A stretch of 64,000 bases of DNA from Ascarosepion bandense (taxonomy: Eukaryota; Mollusca; Cephalopoda; Sepiida; Sepiidae). The stretch lies in NCBI GenBank assembly GCA_037127315.1, contig JBBBDQ010001922.1:1853501-1917500 (forward strand). The letters are read 5' to 3'. Shown here piece by piece: positions 10,156-20,725 of the stretch. Below the pieces are notes generated by a model. The model saw only the letters and a list, made by a program, of their open reading frames with translations. It was not told the origin of the DNA and ran no database searches. Position numbers and translations under genes: made by a program. How positions within the stretch are numbered: position 1 is the stretch's first letter; every line of letters begins with the position of its first letter.

Positions 10156-10698
10156 AAATATAATTTCTTTCTTTTTTTCTCTTTCTTTTTTTCTCTTTCT
10201 TTCCCTTTTTTCTTCCTTACTTTCTACCTTTCTTTATTACTTTCCCCGCAAATATTGCTTTTAACATTCATGAATTACTTCCCTATAACATTGCCCCTTG
10301 CATTGTTTATTTTTTAATTTTTGATTTTAATTTTAAATTTTATTTCTAAAATTTTTATTTTTATTTTTATTGAACATTTTAGAATTTCGTGCTTTTTTTA
10401 TCTATATGTAATATTAGAATATTTAAATTGTTACGTTTAAATATTTAAATATTTAATTATTTAAATATTTAAATATTTAAATTGTTACGTTTTGTCATCT
10501 ACGCCTCCTACATTTCTTCTTCCTGCATTTTGATATTTTAAGATTTTTTATTTCATATTTTAAATTTAAATTTAATTTTTTTATCTACATTTAAACTTAG
10601 AATATTTAAATTTTTAGTCTTTTTATTAAAAAAGCAGTAACTTAACTTTGTAAGATTTAATTTCCATGAACATCTATTAAACTGTCTTTTTGAAACAT
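10156..10698. other. CT-rich then very AT-rich stretch
   Basis: 10160-10240 is TTTCT-rich. 10300-10620 is dominated by AAATTT and ATATTTAAATATTTAA palindromic units (densest at 10420-10485). No gene. Confidence 0.5.
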
Positions 10699-10739
10699 GC
10701 ACCTGATGATTGCATAACGTATGACACTCCAATTCGTGC
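10699..10739 (+). ncRNA. Degraded hammerhead motif, family I
   Basis: GCAC, CTGATGA, a T-flanked hairpin, then GACA where GAAA is expected, ACTCCAATT, C, GTGC. Stem I GCAC/GTGC is a perfect 4 bp and the cleavage triplet is UUC. Related copies are at 43680-43720 and 54395-54435, each followed within about 20-40 bp by GGATAATAT and (in the other two) (TA)n. A core mutation makes activity unlikely. Confidence 0.35.
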
Positions 10740-10873
10740 CATCGACGTAGGATAATATGTATAGTTAGTAATATATATAATATAGCTCTGTTCATACGGT
10801 GAGCACTGTTTTATTAACACCTGAATAATAATACGATGCATATGTGCATCCTTATATGTATATTTATTAATTC

Positions 10874-10881
10874 ACTATATA

Positions 10882-10934
<53 letters not shown>
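10874..10934. repeat. (TA)n microsatellite
   Basis: About 30 TA units directly upstream of the family-B element. Similar long (TA)n tracts (25-85 bp) flank most hammerhead elements in the window, for example at 4404, 4664, 11491, 16082, 36824, 50077, 51083, 51282 and 62967. Confidence 0.95.
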
Positions 10935-10937
<3 letters not shown>

Positions 10938-11475
10938 CACTCATATCACGTCCATCTAAGGAACCCCAAGAGAGACAACCTGGCCACTAGATAAAAGAGA
11001 ATACATAAAATCTATCTAATAACAACAGACACTCATTAGTCAAACACTAGCTAACCACGGCACTGTCCTAAAAATTCTTAAGGTCAAAAAACAGGATGGG
11101 TTCCCTAATCACAACCTCCCCTTACACACACACACAACTAACCAAGTAATCAACCTTCACACACCACGTTCTTCGAAATTCTAACCAAAAGATATACCCG
11201 ACCAAAAAAAAAAAACGTACATTCTCACAGATAATGCCATTAATCAACCATTTAACTTTACACACCAAGTTCTTCAAAAGTCTAACGGTCGACACGAAAG
11301 ACATATTCCTTTTACTATCAATAACTCCAACCAACCTCACAACAACAATGAACCAAATATAGGAGGCGATGATTTCAGTTCTTGCTCATTCCTCCTGAGG
11401 AGACGTTGGATACCCAATGTCGAAACAACCATATAATTGTAGAGGACATATATATAAAAAAGTATGTACATGTTC
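10935..11475 (+). mobile_element. Family-B non-autonomous element with 3' hammerhead
   Basis: Begins CCCCACTCATATCACGTCCA and ends with the hammerhead at 11390-11446, then ATGTACATGTTCTAAAACAT. The start and end match the right part of the 15335-16085 palindrome (ATCACGTCTATCTAAG at 15619; the same ATGTACATGTTCT end). No coding capacity is evident. Confidence 0.65.
11390..11446 (+). ncRNA. Hammerhead ribozyme, apparently intact (family B)
   Basis: Order: TCCTC (stem I), CTGAGGA (N7 is G, allowed), stem II GACGTTGG/CCAATGTC (8 bp with one GU, loop ATAC), GAAA, stem III ACAA...TTGT, then GTA with cleavage after the A at 11441, GAGGA (stem I, 5 bp). All invariant core bases are present. This matches the type I topology known from Penelope-like elements and animal retrozymes. 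Activity is untested. Confidence 0.85.
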
Positions 11476-11486
11476 TAAAACATAAT

Positions 11487-11539
<53 letters not shown>

Positions 11540-11589
11540 ACTGATTGATTGATTGATTAATTATTTAGCTTTTCGTCAGAATAAAATTA

Positions 11590-11950
11590 GAACAGTACAC
11601 ATTTGTATTTAAAGTGTTCAATACAATTATATGATAGAACTTTTGAATATTCTTCATTTGTGTCGTGAACCAACAAGAAAATAATACAACAACAACAACA
11701 ACAACAACCAAAATAGGAAATAACGAATATATAGTAACACAACAAAATACACTACGTGGAACTCTGTTAGTAGAACGAATACGGGTTAGGAAGTAATACT
11801 ACAATTGGGACTCGCAATGGTAATACGGTAGCAGTCATGGCTATCTCTGCTTATCGCTCTCCGCTGATCTGCTTGTGCAGATCTCTCACACTCTCTGACC
11901 TCTTGATCCCTCTGATCTGCTCGCCTCTTTTGAGGGGAAGTATATGTACT
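11590..11950. repeat. Dispersed repeat K, copy 1
   Basis: The block with TAGGAAATAACGAATATATAG, GGAACTCTGTTAGTAGAACG and GATCTCTCACACTCTCTGA recurs in opposite orientation at 29820-30090. It contains (CAA)n at 11690-11708. The upstream part 11590-11650 (AAGTGTTCAATACAATTATA) resembles the tail of the family-C foldback near 54826. Confidence 0.65.
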
Positions 11951-11961
11951 TATAGGAATTA

Positions 11962-12030
11962 TATTACGCGACCTAGATTTCTGTCATATGGTGTCTTTAG
12001 GCGATAATCGCTGAAGACATCACTTGCCGG
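11962..12030. repeat. Relic of family-C hammerhead foldback
   Basis: TTACGCGACCTAGATTTCTG, then GTGTCTTTAGGCGAT and ATCGCTGAAGACATCAC, corresponds to the 54695-54825 element. The left arm minus strand keeps GAAA and TCTAGGTCGCG but has CTAAAGA; the right arm has CTGAAGA but lost GAAA. Both are inactive by sequence. Confidence 0.5.
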
Positions 12031-12049
12031 TAGATGTTTTTATGTTAAC

Positions 12050-12255
12050 GTCCTTGTAACCTCTCTGAAGATAGCTCTTGTGAGTCGAAAGCTTAGAATC
12101 AACTTAATAAATAAGTATCCAAAAGCTGGAGAATTTTTGTCTTTATTTTCACCTGAAATGAAAGCCAAAATACGTAGTTTAGAACGGCTCATGATTAAAC
12201 ATAATAGACATGCATTGTCTCTTATATTTAACAGTATATATTTAGAAAATATATA
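12050..12255 (+). mobile_element. Family-D hammerhead element, single arm
   Basis: After the ribozyme motif come GAATTTTTGTCTTTATTTTC, GAACGGCTCATGATTAAACA and CATTGTCTCTTATATTTAAC, shared with 14650-14945, 38335-38765 and 50755-51085. The short frame across it is not conserved as protein. Confidence 0.65.
12060..12099 (+). ncRNA. Hammerhead-like motif, family D, decayed
   Basis: CTCT, CTGAAGA, T, GCTC/GAGT stem II with loop TTGT, GAAA, palindrome AGCT, T, AGAAT. An extra T lies between the CTGAAGA box and stem II. Compared with the copy at 50903-50942, stem II has two substitutions. Confidence 0.4.
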
Positions 12256-12275
12256 TATACACATATATATATATA

Positions 12276-12955
12276 CTAGCAGTATAGCCCAGCGTTGTTG
12301 GGTGTAATGAAAGCTTTAAAACTTATCAATGGTCCTAGAGCGCAGACTCTTTGGACGTTGGCACGAAAGACTAAAATGCAATAGTTGTTTCCAGTTAAAG
12401 CGAAACCGTAGACTGAAAGAAAAATGAATGGATGTAAGTCAAATTTTGATTTCCTGGTATCGATATCAAATAAGTTTTTTTCGTCGTAAACTGAATTTTG
12501 AAGGCTAAATAAGTCCTCTGAGTAACTGGTATCATGGCTGAGAGTAAGAACTACAATTATACCTACTTAGAGCCAAACTCGAAGCAAAAACTAAAATAAA
12601 AGGGCTGAAAAATATACAGACATACAGGCAGATAAACAGACACACACACAAACACCTTGCCTTATATATATATATATATATATATATATCTTATCGATTT
12701 TCTGTGCTGTTGTAAGAACTGCAATCTTGAAACTTCTGAATATCGTTTCTTCTGTCTTTGTCTATGAGTGAATCAAATTTGATTAAAATCGGACCACTCC
12801 TTCTATAATCCGATTTTTTCGATTATCGATTATTTCGATATTTATCTGGGGTACCTCGACACAAAACCTAGCTAAGAACACTCACCGACGCTTATATTAC
12901 AACTGTGTAAATTTTCAAGAAAATCGGTTCAGCTGTTTCGGAGTCTATAGGTAAC

Positions 12956-12998
<43 letters not shown>

Positions 12999-13010
12999 GT
13001 TCCAGTTATA
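12276..13010 (-). mobile_element. Helitron-like non-autonomous element
   Basis: Minus-strand element running from an ACTTATTTATAACTGGAAC start plus (TG)n (near 13010) to a 3' end with CCCA...TGGG hairpin remnants and CTAG-T at 12276-12279. The centre holds the shared CCGATTTTAATC block, (TA)n at 12665-12690 and the AAGGCAAGGTG junction. The 3' hairpin followed by CTRR-T is the Helitron terminal signature. Confidence 0.6.
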
Positions 13011-13075
13011 AATAAGTTTTGCTATATATATATATATATATATATAGTATGTAAAAAAATTCCGAAATTTGCATT

Positions 13076-13122
13076 CGTTGAATGGCCATCTCAGCGAGAA
13101 AATTCTATCTTCATCAGCAATG
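13076..13122 (-). ncRNA. Hammerhead motif, family E left arm
   Basis: Minus strand: CATTG, CTGATGA, a long stem II with mismatches, GAGA where GAAA is expected, palindrome ATGGCCAT, T, CAACG. Stem I pairs 4 of 5. The A13-to-G change should inactivate it. Confidence 0.45.
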
Positions 13123-13370
13123 ATCGAAAACAAAAATTTATTAATTCAAATATGGTACAAAATTTCTATACCGACAGAAGCCCAAAAACATATCCATACA
13201 CAGGAAGTAAAAAAAAAGGTGAGATAAGAAAAAAAAAATTTGAATTTGTCGGCCAGACATAAGAAAACGGAAAAGTAGATTCTTGACTCGATATTAAAAG
13301 CATTTACGTTACGTCTGTATGAAAGAATCAAAAGTTAAAAATTAAACTGTGTCACAGGCCGTTTCCACAT

Positions 13371-13416
13371 GATGCTGATGAAGCAAGAATTTTCTCGCTG
13401 AAATGGCCATTCAACG
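13371..13416 (+). ncRNA. Hammerhead motif, family E right arm
   Basis: GATG, CTGATGA, stem II AGC..AGAA/TTCT.GCT (one A-C mismatch), GAAA, perfect palindrome ATGGCCAT, T17, CAACG. The core is complete. Stem I is weak (GATG against CAAC pairs 3 of 4). Confidence 0.6.
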
Positions 13417-13440
13417 AATGTAAATTTCGGAATTTTTTGA

Positions 13441-13573
13441 CAAATAATAAATATTTGGCTGTGTAAATAAATAATACTATCTACTTCGAGTCCTCTACCT
13501 TGATCAATTTTAATATTAATAAAATTAATATTAATAGGATCTGGTCTTTTTCGGATCTTACCTATTTGCTTAT

Positions 13574-13615
<42 letters not shown>

Positions 13616-14535
13616 GGAGTGTTTATATATGTTAGTGTTTTTAAAAATAAGTACCATACAGTAGTGAAACATCAAATACGACTTTAATTGACTAATATCT
13701 CTGTCATTTAAATCTACTTGCTTATATCGACATTAGTATTTATAGACTGTTGGACGAAAGACAAATTGTACTGAACATCTGATCTTTCATTCATCCGGAT
13801 CGTTTATAATTTTCAATTGATAACGTCCGAACTTCAAAGATTTATTTGCATACACGAGCATCTTTTCAACGATAAAAAAACAACGCACAAAACATCGATT
13901 AGTCTGCACCCATATAGAAAAGAATTAGATAAGAGTCAATTAATGCAAATGTACTTCAGATCAACTTTTATGACTTGCAAACAGTTATTTTTGTTCCGCA
14001 TGAAACGTTTAAATTATTATTAAATTGTTTTGGATCTCAAACACTAAGAAAAGCTCACCCATAACCAAGCCACATCAATTAGAAAAATGTTTTGCGTTAA
14101 AAACAACCTTTCCAGTTCCGAAGCCGAAATCATGTGACGAACAATATTGCACAAAACAAACAACAAAATCGGTTAAGACCCAAACTCTAAAACTTATGCA
14201 CTATTAACAGATGGAAGGAGATCGTTAATCCGTATCTTACCAAAAACATCTCCAAATTCAATCTTTCTACGACTAAAACAGAGCATTTAAGTTTTGGTTC
14301 AAAATTAGTTTACTTTAGTTTAGTTGTTTGTTTTGCTAGCATTTCTACCCTTTTGGGTCATTTAATGCTGAAGAAATTATTTGTTTTTTGTTTACTGCTT
14401 GTTGATCTTTTGTGAGTCTATTGCTGTTGAGATGTTAATAGAGGTGTTGTAATTTGATGTGTGATGGTTATATGTTATCATATTTTACAACTATATTTTG
14501 CTATATAATTTTGTTCCTTTTAGAAATTCTAAAAG
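13441..14535. other. Small repeat, (TA)n, then unassigned sequence
   Basis: 13485-13560 is a copy of the small dispersed repeat also at 4315 and 51865. (TA)n at 13577-13613. 13614-14535 has no recognised element; reading frames of up to 68 residues show no family motifs. Confidence 0.45.
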
Positions 14536-14537
14536 AT

Positions 14538-14593
<56 letters not shown>

Positions 14594-14595
14594 CA
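14538..14595. repeat. (GATA)n microsatellite
   Basis: GATAGATA repeats of about 14 units, adjoining the family-D copy. Confidence 0.95.
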
Positions 14596-14649
14596 GTTGT
14601 TTGTTTTACAACATTATCTACCCTTTTGGGTCATTTAATGCTGAAGTGT

Positions 14650-14945
14650 GTGAATTTCCTTAGCGACGTTTTATGTCAGCACAAGATAAAATCGTCGCTG
14701 ATGGTGGATCATTTTGTGTTAACGTAATTGTAATCTCTCTGAAGATGGCTCATGTGAGCCGAAAGCTTACAACCAACTTAATAAAAAATTATGCAAATCT
14801 TGGAGAATTTTTGTCTTTATTTTCAACTGAAATTAAAGCCAAAATACGATGTTAGAACGGCTCATGATTAAACATAATAGACATTCATTGTCTCTTATAT
14901 TTAACAGGATATGTTTAGAAAATTATCTGCTGCCTCGATGCACTA
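14650..14945 (+). mobile_element. Family-D hammerhead element, single copy
   Basis: Contains ATAAAATCGTCGCTGATGG, the ribozyme motif 14734-14773, CATTCATTGTCTCTTATATT and the terminal block CTGCTGCCTCGATG seen in inverted form at 50762. The right-hand half of the palindromic copies at 38335 and 50755. Confidence 0.65.
14734..14773 (+). ncRNA. Hammerhead-like motif, family D
   Basis: TCT, CTGAAGA, extra T, perfect stem II GGCTC/GAGCC with loop ATGT, GAAA, palindrome AGCT, T, ACAAC. Stem I pairing is largely lost in this copy (TCTCT against ACAAC). Confidence 0.4.
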
Positions 14946-14984
14946 TATATCCATTCGGTAAACGGTGAGGATAATGCAACAAGA

Positions 14985-15235
14985 TTAACTTAATATAAAA
15001 TATTAAGTGTTATATCTATATAGGGAGCTCAATGGATGTTATCCATAGCAATATGATAATTTTTCTATTCTCTTCAGTTAAAGAAAATGCTTATTCCGGC
15101 AACATTTTTTGTATCAAATGGAAGGAATATTGTAAAGTCTGATGAAATGAGCTAATTAAGCTCATAGAAATGAATTATAATTTATAATCAATTGAAATGA
15201 CATCTTGAGTTTTCCTTTATATATATATATATATC
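14985..15235 (+). mobile_element. Dispersed element related to the 85-bp satellite
   Basis: GGAGCTCAATGGATGTTATC at 15025 and AATATAAAATATTAAG at 14991 match the 85-bp unit. Ends in (TA)n at 15219-15234. CTGATGA at 15139 with a 7-bp hairpin and GAAA may be a very decayed hammerhead. Confidence 0.5.
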
Positions 15236-15388
15236 CGAGTGGATATAGAATGAGGAGAGAAAAAAATTTTTTTTTTCCTTCCAAAACATGAATTTAAAAC
15301 AGTGCTCGATATATGATGTATAGAGCTGTGAATATTTATTATAAATTATGTTTTAGAACATGTACATAATTTCTTCTATATATATCCT

Positions 15389-15448
15389 CTTCTCTACAAT
15401 CATATGGCTGTTTCAGTGTTTCGACTTCAAACATATCATCGGGAGAAG
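15389..15448 (-). ncRNA. Decayed hammerhead, family B left arm
   Basis: Stem I CTTCTC/GAGAAG is a perfect 6 bp and GAAA plus a GTA cleavage triplet remain. The CTGATGA box reads CCGATGA and stem II is shortened relative to 11390-11446, so it is probably inactive. Confidence 0.4.
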
Positions 15449-15973
15449 TAAAGGTTTGGAATCATTCTCTGTTTATATTTGGTTCGTTGTTGTTGTGGGG
15501 TTATTGGTAATTAAGTGAATGTATTTCTCGTTTTGACCGTTAAAAAAAAACCTATAAAATAAAAAATATTCCATACCGAAAAAAATCAAAATTGGAAAGA
15601 AAAAACACCCCACCCCTATCACGTCTATCTAAGAAACCCCAAAGTGAAAACCTAAACACAGGATCAAAATGAATACATGAATTAGGTCCACTAACAGCAG
15701 ACATCAATCAATTAGACGATAGCCAACCATAAAAATGACAACTCAACACGGCTGCCCTCTTAGAAATTCTAACCAAAAGATATACCCGACCGATAAAACG
15801 TACATTCCAACAGATAATACAATTAATCAAAAATTTCACAATTATGCACCAGATTCTTCAAAAGTCTATAACGGTCAAAACGCGAAATACATTCACTTAA
15901 TTACCAATAACCCCAACCAGCCCCAACAACAACAACGAACCAAATATAAACAGAGAATGATTCCAAACCTTTA

Positions 15974-16033
15974 TTTCTCCCGGTGATGTGTTTGAAGTCG
16001 AAACACTGAAACAGCCATATGATTGTAGAGAAG
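15974..16033 (+). ncRNA. Decayed hammerhead, family B right arm
   Basis: Inverted partner of 15389-15448. TTCTC/GAGAA stem I and GAAA are retained; the first box reads CCGGTGA. Probably inactive. Confidence 0.35.
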
Positions 16034-16077
16034 AGGACATATATAGAAGAAATTATGTACATGTTCTAAAACATAAT

Positions 16078-16128
<51 letters not shown>

Positions 16129-16131
<3 letters not shown>

Positions 16132-18640
16132 GTTTGCGGTCCTTATGTATTAATATTTGTGTGTTATCGCCCTGTATGCATCATTCTGAGTGAAAATGTA
16201 GCAGAGGAGCACCCAAAGAGGAGAAATGCTATGATTACTCCTTTGATGGTTACTCGTGTGGAATTTTCGTGAAAAGGAAATAAATAAGCTGTTACTTGGC
16301 TACATTCAATTTGGATCGTGGATGCCTTTTCTTATATGATCGCTTTTAGTGTCTGAAATAAGGATACCGTCTCAGAATATGACGTAGAAGTCACTGTCAT
16401 CATTGCCGCGATCTCTATCTTTTGATGCACTAGTATTTTCGCTTTTCTGTTGTCTTTCCTTATCTTTTGTATTTTCTCATTTTTTACTGGTCCTGGGTAT
16501 GACGGTAAACTGCATCCTGAAACACGACCTCTGATTGGGCGGTTGTGAGGAGCATATAGCCACCTTTTAATTGCTGTTGTTCCCAGATCCACCCTGACCC
16601 GGAGTGAAAGCAACTGTTAGGACCCCAGCTATGGACAAATAGTTAACCCCCAAACTAGGGTCAAAACACTATGAAAGTATAAAAATGCTTTATAGAAATA
16701 TATATATACATAAAAATAGACTTTTATAGAAACATATATATTTTTGAAGAAAAATTATTACCTCATCACACTTTTGAAGGAAAAAAATTCTCAGCAAAAC
16801 ATTTTTGAATACAAAACTAGAAGACATTTTCAGTTTTCTAAAAAAAAAATTTTAAAAAAATTTTCATTAAAATCTGACTAAATTAACCTTCTCACTATAA
16901 CCGAACATTTAAAAAATACCATAAACCTTACCTTTTTGGGATTAAATGACCCACAGAGGTTGATATGCCGTTAAGCAAATCTCCCCCCCCCTAATTTTTT
17001 ACATATTCTTCAGAATGCAAGCGTTCTGTTCTCAAAAGCTTACAGCCATATCAAGTTTAAACACTAGATCCTGTACGATCACCGGACTGAAGCATCATCG
17101 AACTTGGTCAGTACTTAGATGTGTGGCCGTTTAAGAATACCAGGTGTGCTTTGATGGGCCAGTGGTGCATAGTACAATGGTTCGGAATTTTAAATCAGAA
17201 AACTGTTCCAGGTAGACGAGAGTTTCTTTCAGCCATAAGACCGAGTAAATGAGTTTGAAATGGACATTGAAAACTGAACAGCTTCACATATTAAATTACA
17301 TATTTAATAATTTTTATTTGCAAAGAAACAGAAAAAATATTAAAGAGAAACATACGTATGTTTATTCGTCATTTTAGAAGAAGGAATTCTATGGAGTTCT
17401 AGATTCCTTGCCTAAAATATATGATGTTGATTCCAATTTCTACTGAAGTGTTGACTTATTATTAAAAGTTTTAACAATTTTGGTACAAGGCCGAACGGAA
17501 AGAGGCGAGATGCTGACCAACACTTACTATTCTTAACCTAGCTAATCAGATTCACCACTCATTCATCCATTACAATTTACTCATTCAAAACAAGAATTCA
17601 TCCATCGCCATTCAGTTCGATGTATACCAGAATATTCACAGGAATTCTACAACAAAAACGTCGATATTAAAATTTCATTATGTACAATGTCCTTGTTTTT
17701 CTGATTTTCTTCATTTTTTTTCTTTTTTTGCAAAAGTATGTAAAATATAATAAGGTGAAATGAGGGGGAGGGATAAAAATAACTAAAAATTGACGAAACA
17801 TTCCAACTAAAATAAAATGTTAGTAGGATCTGTCCAACTCAGAAAAATAAGCGCGGTCGCTGTATTCTGCCTATAGGCACAGTCAAGAAGCTCGCTCACA
17901 GAAGAAATATGAAAGACAAAATAAAGTACAGTGATAGAAAAATATCAAAAGCTGATCCAGTCCAGATAGAAAGACACACGTAAAGTACAAAAAAAAAAAA
18001 AAAAAACTAGGGAGAAAGGGATTCTCGACATGGTTCATAACGAAAGAGAAAGCCCCAAAACAAACCGGAAATAACACTTACTCACATTAACGAAGTAAAT
18101 CAAGAGTGTCTAGCTTAACCAGGGTCTGTCAGGAAACAACCCCGTTATGTCAAAAGGAGACTTGAGAAAGAAAATCAAGGCTGGCCCCACTCACACAAAC
18201 TAAGTTTGCCATATTTATCCACCTTTAATTAAATCTGTCGGTAACAAACATTTTCTATCAGATTTGATCGTCAATTTGAGCTAGGACCAAAGAATTCGAC
18301 CAGATCGTCATGATAATAACGTTTGTATCGCAAGATCCCCTCCATCTGCGACGTCCACACCATCGTTCCTGCTACGGCTAGAAACGTGTGAAACACCAAA
18401 TCTTAATGGATTGGCTTTTTCAACTACAATTTATAAATGCAGGCTTGGATTTTTTTTCCTAGAAAAAAAAAAATCAGAAGAAAAAGGTCAGTTCTTGGTT
18501 TCGTTGATCTCAGTCCCGGTCTGTCTTGTCTTGACATTAAAATGCTGCGTTCATTCATCCGAATTTGATTTTGTGTATCAACCCCAATTCCTAGTTTGCG
18601 AACTTTTTACAAATCAACCATTTGTCCATGCATAGAATAC
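16129..18640. other. Mostly unassigned; contains dispersed repeat J
   Basis: 16480-16620 (CTGGGTATGACGGTAAACTG, CTGATTGGGCGGTTGTGAG, TGTTCCCAGATCCACC) matches 29515-29670 in the same orientation. The rest shows no recognised gene, RNA or transposon. Confidence 0.45.
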
Positions 18641-18644
18641 TACT

Positions 18645-19160
18645 GTCATATATAGTCAGGCTTCCTTGCTGTTCATCTCAGTGTTATCAACAGGCTCCAA
18701 AGGAGAATCTGTAATGTGATAGGTCCCGACTTGGCAGCTCGACTCCAGCCACTTTCTCACCAGCATGATGTGGCTTGCCTCTGTCTAATCTACAAATATT
18801 TTCATGGCTTCTGCTCCGACGAACTTAAGTAAATGGTGCACACGCCACACAAATTTACTCGTACAACCAGACTGGCAACAAGGTCCCACCCTTTTTACAG
18901 TTAGATCAACCAAATGCAGCCGACAATTTTATTCCAGGAGCTCCTTTTCCCGCAATTCCCGCCTGTGGAACTCCCTTCCATATACTTACTTTCATGACGG
19001 CTACAACCTCCAGGAATTTAAATGCGATGTCAATACCCATCTCTTATCCACTTGACTCCAGTTTTTTCTTCATCATCCCGTATATCTTGCTCGTTTTCCT
19101 TCTCTCCACCTTAGCAACTGCTTTCACACCTGTATTCCCGTCCTTCTCTTGTTTCTTTCT
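18645..19160 (+). pseudogene. LINE-alpha RT C-terminal fragment
   Basis: Plus-strand remnants read like LQRRICNVIGPDLAARLQPL, then a KYFHGFCSDEL-like stretch, a TRLATRSHPF-like stretch, RLWNSLPYTYFHDGYNLQEF and KCDVNTHLLST. It lacks the catalytic YADD part. Several stops and indels. Confidence 0.8.
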
Positions 19161-19858
19161 CTGACACCCCCTGTAACTGGTTCGTCTTTCTCTTTACTCT
19201 CCTCCCTTCTCTTGCTCCCTTCTCTGACACCCCCTGTAACTGGTTCGTCTTTCTCTTTACTCTCCTCCCTTCTCTTGCTCCCTTCTCTGACACCCCCTGT
19301 AACTGGTTCGTCTTTCTCTTTACTCTCCTCCCTTCTCTTACTCCCTTCTCTGACACCCCCTGTAACTGGTTCGTCTTTCTCTTTACTCTCCTCCCTTCTT
19401 TTGCTCCCTTCTCTGACACCCCCTGTAACTGGTTCGTCTTTCTCTTTACTCTCCTCCCTTCTCTTGCTCCCTTCTCTGACACCCCCCCTGTAACTGGTTT
19501 GTCTTTCTCTTTACTCTCGTTCCCTTCTCTTACCCTCCCTACTCTGACACCCCCTGTAACTGGTTCGTCTTTCTCTTTACTCTCCTCCCTTCTCTTACTC
19601 CCTCCTCTGACACCCCCTGTAACTGGTTCGTCTTTCTCTTTACTCTCCTCCCTTCTCTTACTCCCTACTCTGACACCCCCTGTAACTGGTTCGTCTTTCT
19701 CTTTACTCTCCTCCCTTCTCTTGCACCTTTAACTGACACCCCCTGTAACTGGTTTGCCTTTCTTTTTACTCTCCTCCCTTCTCTTACTCCCTACTCTGAC
19801 ACCCCCTGTAACTGGTTCGTCTCTCTCTTTACTCTCATCCTATCTTATCTTTTTTTTC
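19161..19858 (+). repeat. 63-bp tandem array in LINE-alpha 3' UTR
   Basis: CTGACACCCCCTGTAACTGG recurs at 19161, 19224, 19287 and onward every 63 bp, about 11 copies. Since 63 is a multiple of 3, long frames with 21-residue repeats open on both strands; these are not genes. The unit is the normal single-copy 3' UTR block of LINE-alpha (compare 9825 and 10050). Confidence 0.95.
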
Positions 19859-19918
19859 TTATGTAGCCCCCTGCGCATCAGTGGCGTTACCGCCTTGCTT
19901 GGGCTGATTTAAAAAATA
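19859..19918 (+). mobile_element. LINE-alpha 3' tail
   Basis: TGTAGCCCCCTGCGCATCAG, then TGGCGTTACCGCCTTGCTTG, closing the copy that begins at 18645. Confidence 0.85.
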
Positions 19919-20073
19919 TATTACTGTTTCTTTGTTTGTTAGCTTTACATTATTTTTTTAGTGTTCTTTTCTTTTCTTTCTATTTTTGTTATTGCAATTT
20001 TTATCAATTGTTTTTGTTGCACAGTTCTGTCACTTATTATGCATTTAAACATTGCTACTTGCTCCCCAGAATG

Positions 20074-20376
20074 TGCGTTGTGGTGCATTGAATATCGGCT
20101 CAGAACGAAAAATCGGGGAGCCGAGTTCGAATTCCAGTTGAATTCATTGAATTCACTTACGCGCAAGTACTCTTGGGAAAGGTATTAATCCGTCTCTTCC
20201 TTCCAGTTATGGGTTAAATAACAGGACAGATTGGATTCTATAGCCTTGGTCGGCAACCAGTCTACCGCAGAAAGCAATGGCAACCTACTGCGGGATAATC
20301 TTCTGCCCAGTCTGTCATGTCTCTTTCGAGACATGATCGCCCAAGCGTGTTTCACGCATGACACTTAACTGACTGA
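20074..20376 (+). mobile_element. SINE-A, near full length
   Basis: Head GCGTTGTGGTGCATTGAATA (A-box-like) and GAGTTCGAATTCCAG (B-box-like) indicate a tRNA-derived Pol III promoter. The body has AACAGGACAGATTGG, CTACCGCAGAAAGCAATGGC and GAGACATGATCGCCC, and ends TTAACTGACTGA. tRNA-derived SINEs are well known in octopus; the exact family name cannot be fixed here. Confidence 0.85.
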
Positions 20377-20399
20377 TGTATTGAACTGTGTAATGAGAG

Positions 20400-20725
20400 C
20401 TTATATATATATATATTATCGATTTTCTGCACTATTGTAAGAACTGCAACATTGAAACTTCTGAATATCGTTTCTTATGTCTTTGTCTGTGAGTGTATCA
20501 AATTTGATTAAAATCGGACCACTCCTTCTATAACCCGATTTTTTCGATTATCGATTTTCGATATTTATCGGGGGTACCTCGACACAAAACCTAGCTAAGA
20601 ACACTCGCAGACGCTTATAGTACAACTGTGTAAAATTTCAAGTAAATTGGTTCAGCTGTTTCGGAGTCTATGGGTAACGGACACCCACACACAGACAAAA
20701 TTCCATTCATAAATAAGTTTAGATT
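20400..20725 (-). mobile_element. Helitron-like repeat, front part only
   Basis: Minus-strand copy of the first half (ACTTATTTATGAATGGAATT, CTGAACCAATTTACTTG, CCGATTTTAATC, GAAAATCGATAA), stopping at the (TA)n at 20401-20417. No CTAG end. Confidence 0.6.

Larger units (their letters stand above)
13052..13440. repeat. Family-E foldback element with two hammerhead arms
   Basis: The left arm (AAAAAATTCCGAAATTTGCA from 13053) and right arm (TTTCGGAATTTTTT near 13425) are inverted. Between them lies about 250 bp of AT-rich sequence with no recognised content. (TA)n precedes the left arm at 13024-13047. Confidence 0.8.
15335..16085. repeat. Large palindromic family-B element
   Basis: 15335-15560 and about 15860-16085 are inverted copies (ATGTTTTAGAACATGTAC at 15347; ATGTACATGTTCTAAAACAT at 16051) around a roughly 300-bp centre. 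The right half plus centre corresponds to the element at 10935-11475. Each arm carries a decayed hammerhead facing outward. A long (TA)n follows at 16082-16128. Confidence 0.8.

Noticed and set aside
12080..12307. 75-residue frame also partly present at 14673-14855
   Set aside because: The similarity is DNA-level homology of family-D elements; stops and frame differ between copies.
15128..15190. Hammerhead (CTGATGA, 7-bp hairpin, GAAA)
   Set aside because: Stem II has A-A at its base and stem I does not pair; possible but too weak to list.
19111..19732. 21-residue repeat proteins on both strands
   Set aside because: Result of a 63-bp tandem array in a LINE 3' UTR; the period is a multiple of three.
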